Positions 59,751 through 64,000 of a DNA stretch of 64,000 nucleotides are shown piece after piece. This DNA is from Myroides marinus (GTDB taxonomy: Bacteria; Bacteroidota; Bacteroidia; Flavobacteriales; Flavobacteriaceae). Under the pieces are notes generated by a model, which worked only from the letters and a program-made list of their open reading frames with translations, ran no database searches and had not been told where the DNA came from. Every line of letters starts with the position of its first letter. The first letter of the stretch is position 1. Both the position numbers and the translations under genes were made by a program. The stretch is from the NCBI RefSeq assembly GCF_900109075.1, contig NZ_FNYS01000001.1, forward strand, positions 62,001-126,000, read 5' to 3'.

Positions 59751-62700
59751 TTAGAAATTTAAATCATTTTCTTTGTTAGCAAATCCTTCTTCCTCTACTG
59801 AGCTTACGATAATATCTTCATATTCTCTCATACCAGTACCTGCAGGAATTCTGTGACCTACGATAACATTTTCTTTTAATCCATTTAAACCATCTACTTT
59901 ACCTGCTACAGCAGCTTCGTTTAACACTTTCGTTGTTTCCTGGAACGACGCAGCAGAAATAAATGATTTAGTTTGTAATGATGCACGAGTAATACCTTGT
60001 AACATTGGAGTACCTGTAGCAGGCATAACATCACGAGATACAACTAGGTTCTTATCCTCACGTTTAAGTAAAGAGTTCTCATCACGTAATTCACGCATTG
60101 TAATAATCTGTCCCTCTTTCAAGTTCTCAGACTCACCAGCATCAACTACTACTTTCATTCCATATAATCTATCATTCTCAACGATAAAGTCAGCAGCATG
60201 TGCTAATTGATCTTCTAAGAATAAAGTATCACCTGGATCTTCGATTTTCACTTTACGCATCATTTGACGGATAACTACCTCAAAGTGTTTATCACTAATC
60301 TTAACCCCTTGTAGACGGTAAACCTCTTGAATCTCATTAACCAAGTACTGTTGAACAGCAGATGGTCCTTGGATTCTTAAGATATCGTCTGGAGTGATAG
60401 CTCCATCAGAAAGTGGCATACCAGCTTTCACATAGTCATTCTCTTGAACTAAGATCTGGTTAGATAACTTAACTAAGTATTTTCTAACATCACCTGTTTT
60501 AGATTCAACTACAATCTCTCTGTTACCTCTCTTAATTTTACCAAATGATACAACACCATCAATTTCAGAAACTACAGCTGGATTCGAAGGATTACGAGCT
60601 TCTAATAACTCAGTAATTCTAGGAAGACCTCCTGTAATATCCCCTGCTTTAGATGTATGACGAGGAATCTTAACTAAAACTTTACCAGCTTTAATCTTAT
60701 CTCCATCATTTACCATTAAGTGAGAACCTACTGGTAAGTTGTATGAACGAATTAACTCACCATCTTTACCATAAATTAATAAAGTAGGAATTAATTTTTT
60801 ATTTCTTGATTCAGTAATTACTTTTTCTTGGAAACCAGTTTGCTCATCGATTTCAACCATGAACGTTTGTCCTTGCTCGATATCTTCATAAGCTACTTTA
60901 CCAGTAAACTCAGAAACAATTACACCATTATAAGGGTCCCATTTAAATAACGTAGCTCCAACTTCAACAGTATCTCCATCAGCTACAAAAATTGTAGATC
61001 CGTAAGGAATGTTGTTAGTTGTTAATAAGATTCCAGTATTAGAATCATATAATTTAGCTTCAGTTGAACGAGAAATAACAATGTCAATAGCATTTCCTTC
61101 GTTGTCTTCTCCTTTTACTGTTTTAAGATCTTCTATCTCTAAACGACCATTAAATTTAGCAGTAATACTAGATGTCTCAGAAATGTTACCTGCAGTACCC
61201 CCTACGTGGAACGTTCTTAAAGTTAACTGTGTACCAGGCTCCCCAATTGATTGAGCAGCAATAACACCAACAGCCTCACCTTTTTGAACCATTCTAGCAG
61301 TAGCTAAGTTACGTCCGTAACATTTAGCACAGATACCTACTTTAGCTTCACAAGTCAATGGAGAACGTACTTCAATTGATTCAATTGGTGCAGCATTAAT
61401 AGCTTTTGCAATTGCTTCAGTAATTTCTTCACCAGCTCCAACTAATACTTCAGAATTTAAAGGATTAACTACATCATTAAGAGCAACACGTCCTAAAACT
61501 CTTTCTCCTAGTGATTCGATAACTTCCTCATTCTTCTTAAGTGGCTTAACATCAATCCCTCTTAATGTACCACAGTCTACTGAATTAACAATAACATCTT
61601 GTGCTACATCGTGAAGACGACGAGTTAAGTAACCAGCATCCGCCGTTTTTAACGCCGTATCCGCAAGACCTTTACGAGCACCGTGAGTAGAAATGAAATA
61701 CTCTAAAATCGATAAACCTTCTTTAAAGTTAGAAAGAATCGGGTTTTCAATAATTTCACCACCACCTGCTGTAGATTTCTTAGGCTTAGCCATCAAACCA
61801 CGCATACCTGTTAACTGACGAATCTGCTCTTTAGAACCACGGGCTCCAGAATCAAGCATCATATATACTGAGTTGAAACCTTGTTTATCCTCACGGATAT
61901 TCTTCATCGCTAACTCAGTTAACATAGCATTTGTTGAAGTCCAAACGTCAATAACTTGGTTATAACGCTCATTATTCGTGATAAGACCCATGTTATAGTT
62001 CATAGTAATATGATCTACTTGTTCATTAGCCTCATCAATCAACTCTTGCTTACGCTCAGGAATCATAATATCACCTAAACTGAATGATAATCCTCCACGG
62101 AATGCATAACCATAACCCATGTTTTTGATATCATCTAAGAAAGCAGCTGTAGTAGGTACATCAGTAATACTTAAAATACGACCGATAATATCTCTTAAAG
62201 ACTTCTTAGTTAATACCTCATTGATATATCCAGCAACTTCAGGTACTACTTCATTAAATAAAATTCTACCAGCAGAAGTTTCAATAATTTGATATACTAA
62301 TTCTCCTTCAGCATTATAATCTTTAGCTCTAACTCTAACATTAGCATTAAGATCAAGTTTACCTTCATTTAAAGCAATATGAACTTCCTCAACAGAATAG
62401 AAAGTCAATCCTTCACCTTTAATCTCATGTTCTGGAGTAGACTTACGTGACTTAGTCATGTAGTATAATCCAAGTACCATATCCTGAGATGGTACAGTAA
62501 TAGGAGCACCATTAGCAGGGTTTAAGATATTGTGAGAAGCTAACATTAATAATTGAGCTTCTAAGATTGCCTCAGGTCCTAGAGGTAAGTGAACTGCCAT
62601 CTGGTCACCATCGAAATCGGCGTTGAAAGCCGTACACACTAATGGGTGTAATTGAATAGCTTTACCTTCGATTAACTTAGGTTGGAAAGCTTGAATACCC

Positions 62701-64000
62701 AATCTGTGTAACGTAGGAGCACGGTTAAGTAAAACTGGGTGTCCTTTAATTACGTTTTCTAAGATATCCCAAACAACTGGTTCTTTTTTATCTATAATCT
62801 TCTTAGCAGATTTAACTGTTTTAACGATACCTCTTTCAATCAACTTACGAATAACGAAAGGTTTGTATAGTTCAGCTGCCATATCTTTTGGCAATCCACA
62901 TTCGAATAATTTTAATTCTGGTCCAACAACAATTACCGAACGAGCTGAATAGTCAACACGTTTACCAAGTAAGTTTTGACGGAAACGACCTTGTTTACCT
63001 TTTAATGAATCAGAAAGTGATTTTAATGGGCGGTTAGATTCAGTCTTAACAGCAGAAGATTTTCTAGTGTTATCGAACAATGAATCCACAGCTTCTTGAA
63101 GCATACGTTTCTCATTACGTAAGATTACTTCAGGAGCTTTAATCTCCATTAAACGTTTTAAACGGTTATTTCTGATGATTACACGACGGTATAAGTCATT
63201 TAAATCAGAAGTAGCAAAACGACCTCCATCTAGTGGTACTAATGGACGTAATTCTGGTGGAATAACTGGAATAACTTTCAAGATCATCCACTCAGGTCTA
63301 TTCTCACGATTCAAATTAGAATCACGGAAAGACTCTACTACTTGAAGACGTTTTAACGCCTCAGTTTTTCTTTGTTTAGATGTTTCGTTATTAGCAGCGT
63401 GACGTAGAGTATATGATAATTGATCTAAGTCAGTAGTAGCTAATAGATCCATAATACACTCCGCTCCCATTTTAGCAACGAATTTATTAGGATCATTATC
63501 ATCTAAATATTGATTTTCCATCGGAAGAGTATCACAGATGTTTAAGTACTCTTCTTCAGTTAAGAAATCTAATCTATTGATAGGTTCACCATCAACGTTT
63601 TTAGCAATACCAGCTTGGATAACTACATAACGCTCATAGTAGATGATCATATCTAATTTCTTAGAAGGAAGACCTAAGATATAACCAATTTTGTTTGGTA
63701 AAGAACGGAAGTACCAGATATGAGCAATTGGCACAACTAAATTGATGTGACCAACTCTATCTCTACGTACTTTCTTCTCAGTAACTTCAACACCACAACG
63801 GTCGCACACGATTCCTTTATAACGGATTCTCTTATACTTACCACAAGCACACTCGTAATCTTTTACAGGTCCAAAGATACGCTCACAGAAAAGACCATCA
63901 CGTTCAGGTTTATGAGTACGATAGTTGATTGTTTCTGGTTTTAAAACCTCACCTCTCGATTCTGCTAGAATAGACTCTGGCGATGCTAAACCAATTGAGA
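59751..64000 (-). CDS. rpoC: RNA polymerase beta' subunit (5' end outside window)
   Basis: The frame is open to the right edge; the GTG at 63809 is an internal Val ([11 protein letters not shown]), not a start. Visible at the edge: [20 protein letters not shown], then the zinc-binding domain with YECACGKY and VCDRCGVE (four Cys). The catalytic motif [12 protein letters not shown] with three Asp is present, as are the bridge/trigger region ([34 protein letters not shown]) and the second zinc site ([13 protein letters not shown]). The C terminus is complete at 59751. Roughly the first 15-20 residues are missing. rpoB should lie to the right. Confidence 0.98.
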   Translation of the reverse strand, partial: SIGLASPESILAESRGEVLKPETINYRTHKPERDGLFCERIFGPVKDYECACGKYKRIRYKGIVCDRCGVEVTEKKVRRDRVGHINLVVPIAHIWYFRSLPNKIGYILGLPSKKLDMIIYYERYVVIQAGIAKNVDGEPINRLDFLTEEEYLNICDTLPMENQYLDDNDPNKFVAKMGAECIMDLLATTDLDQLSYTLRHAANNETSKQRKTEALKRLQVVESFRDSNLNRENRPEWMILKVIPVIPPELRPLVPLDGGRFATSDLNDLYRRVIIRNNRLKRLMEIKAPEVILRNEKRMLQEAVDSLFDNTRKSSAVKTESNRPLKSLSDSLKGKQGRFRQNLLGKRVDYSARSVIVVGPELKLFECGLPKDMAAELYKPFVIRKLIERGIVKTVKSAKKIIDKKEPVVWDILENVIKGHPVLLNRAPTLHRLGIQAFQPKLIEGKAIQLHPLVCTAFNADFDGDQMAVHLPLGPEAILEAQLLMLASHNILNPANGAPITVPSQDMVLGLYYMTKSRKSTPEHEIKGEGLTFYSVEEVHIALNEGKLDLNANVRVRAKDYNAEGELVYQIIETSAGRILFNEVVPEVAGYINEVLTKKSLRDIIGRILSITDVPTTAAFLDDIKNMGYGYAFRGGLSFSLGDIMIPERKQELIDEANEQVDHITMNYNMGLITNNERYNQVIDVWTSTNAMLTELAMKNIREDKQGFNSVYMMLDSGARGSKEQIRQLTGMRGLMAKPKKSTAGGGEIIENPILSNFKEGLSILEYFISTHGARKGLADTALKTADAGYLTRRLHDVAQDVIVNSVDCGTLRGIDVKPLKKNEEVIESLGERVLGRVALNDVVNPLNSEVLVGAGEEITEAIAKAINAAPIESIEVRSPLTCEAKVGICAKCYGRNLATARMVQKGEAVGVIAAQSIGEPGTQLTLRTFHVGGTAGNISETSSITAKFNGRLEIEDLKTVKGEDNEGNAIDIVISRSTEAKLYDSNTGILLTTNNIPYGSTIFVADGDTVEVGATLFKWDPYNGVIVSEFTGKVAYEDIEQGQTFMVEIDEQTGFQEKVITESRNKKLIPTLLIYGKDGELIRSYNLPVGSHLMVNDGDKIKAGKVLVKIPRHTSKAGDITGGLPRITELLEARNPSNPAVVSEIDGVVSFGKIKRGNREIVVESKTGDVRKYLVKLSNQILVQENDYVKAGMPLSDGAITPDDILRIQGPSAVQQYLVNEIQEVYRLQGVKISDKHFEVVIRQMMRKVKIEDPGDTLFLEDQLAHAADFIVENDRLYGMKVVVDAGESENLKEGQIITMRELRDENSLLKREDKNLVVSRDVMPATGTPMLQGITRASLQTKSFISAASFQETTKVLNEAAVAGKVDGLNGLKENVIVGHRIPAGTGMREYEDIIVSSVEEEGFANKENDLNF

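Noticed and set aside
63747..63809. rpoC starting at the GTG at 63809
   Set aside because: The frame continues to the window edge with conserved beta' sequence including the first Cys pair of the zinc domain; the GTG is an internal Val.

Overview
The window looks like chromosome from a low-GC member of the Flavobacteriaceae (Bacteroidota). The support is AT-rich sequence, poor Shine-Dalgarno signals but several -7 boxes of the Bacteroidota type TAnnTTTG, a SusC/SusD pair, a lone DUF3467 gene next to rpoC, a UbiA-like gene next to gcvP, and many small lipoproteins with the Bacteroidota lipobox plus acidic residues. A Myroides-like genus would fit, but that is inference only. No tRNA, rRNA, CRISPR, phage or intact insertion sequence was seen.

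Layout. 0-7 kb: start of a pirin gene, then a 1956-residue alpha-2-macroglobulin-like protein lacking the thioester cysteine. 7-20.5 kb: accessory stretch with a phosphatase-superfamily lipoprotein, several small paralogous secreted proteins (pairs at 8.4/9.0 kb and 11.4/12.1 kb, a separated pair at 8.0/14.1 kb, and a four-gene tandem array at 16.3-20.0 kb), an M28 peptidase, a DMT exporter, a zinc-ribbon/membrane pair and a HugZ-like protein. 20-31 kb: GNAT, leucyl aminopeptidase, a promoter plus 24-codon ORF plus DUF2975/Xre module, UbiA-like protein, gcvP, a DnaA-box-like cluster and a Dna2-like nuclease-helicase. 32-45 kb: esterase, FabH-like ketosynthase, PAP2 phosphatase with beta-barrel, a frameshifted AraC regulator plus Bcr/CflA exporter, EamA exporter, polysaccharide flippase, glycosyltransferase and MlaE/MlaF. 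45-51 kb: a minus-strand run of pdhA-pdhC, then M28 peptidase-SDR-SprT-manC. 51-58 kb: SusC-SusD-Tat metallophosphoesterase operon. 58-64 kb: Fe-type superoxide dismutase operon behind a DtxR-like palindrome, DUF3467 and the 3' part of rpoC.

The strongest unexplained signal is a family of three intergenic elements (14644-14747, 31535-31639, 51695-51799). Each has two inverted arms of four 11-bp units around a 16-17 bp AT-rich core. The unit sequence differs between loci, but the layout and the core word TGTTTT/AAAACA are shared. Other points of interest are two apparent one-base frameshifts, the DnaA-box-like cluster after gcvP, and a duplicated gene-plus-terminator unit.
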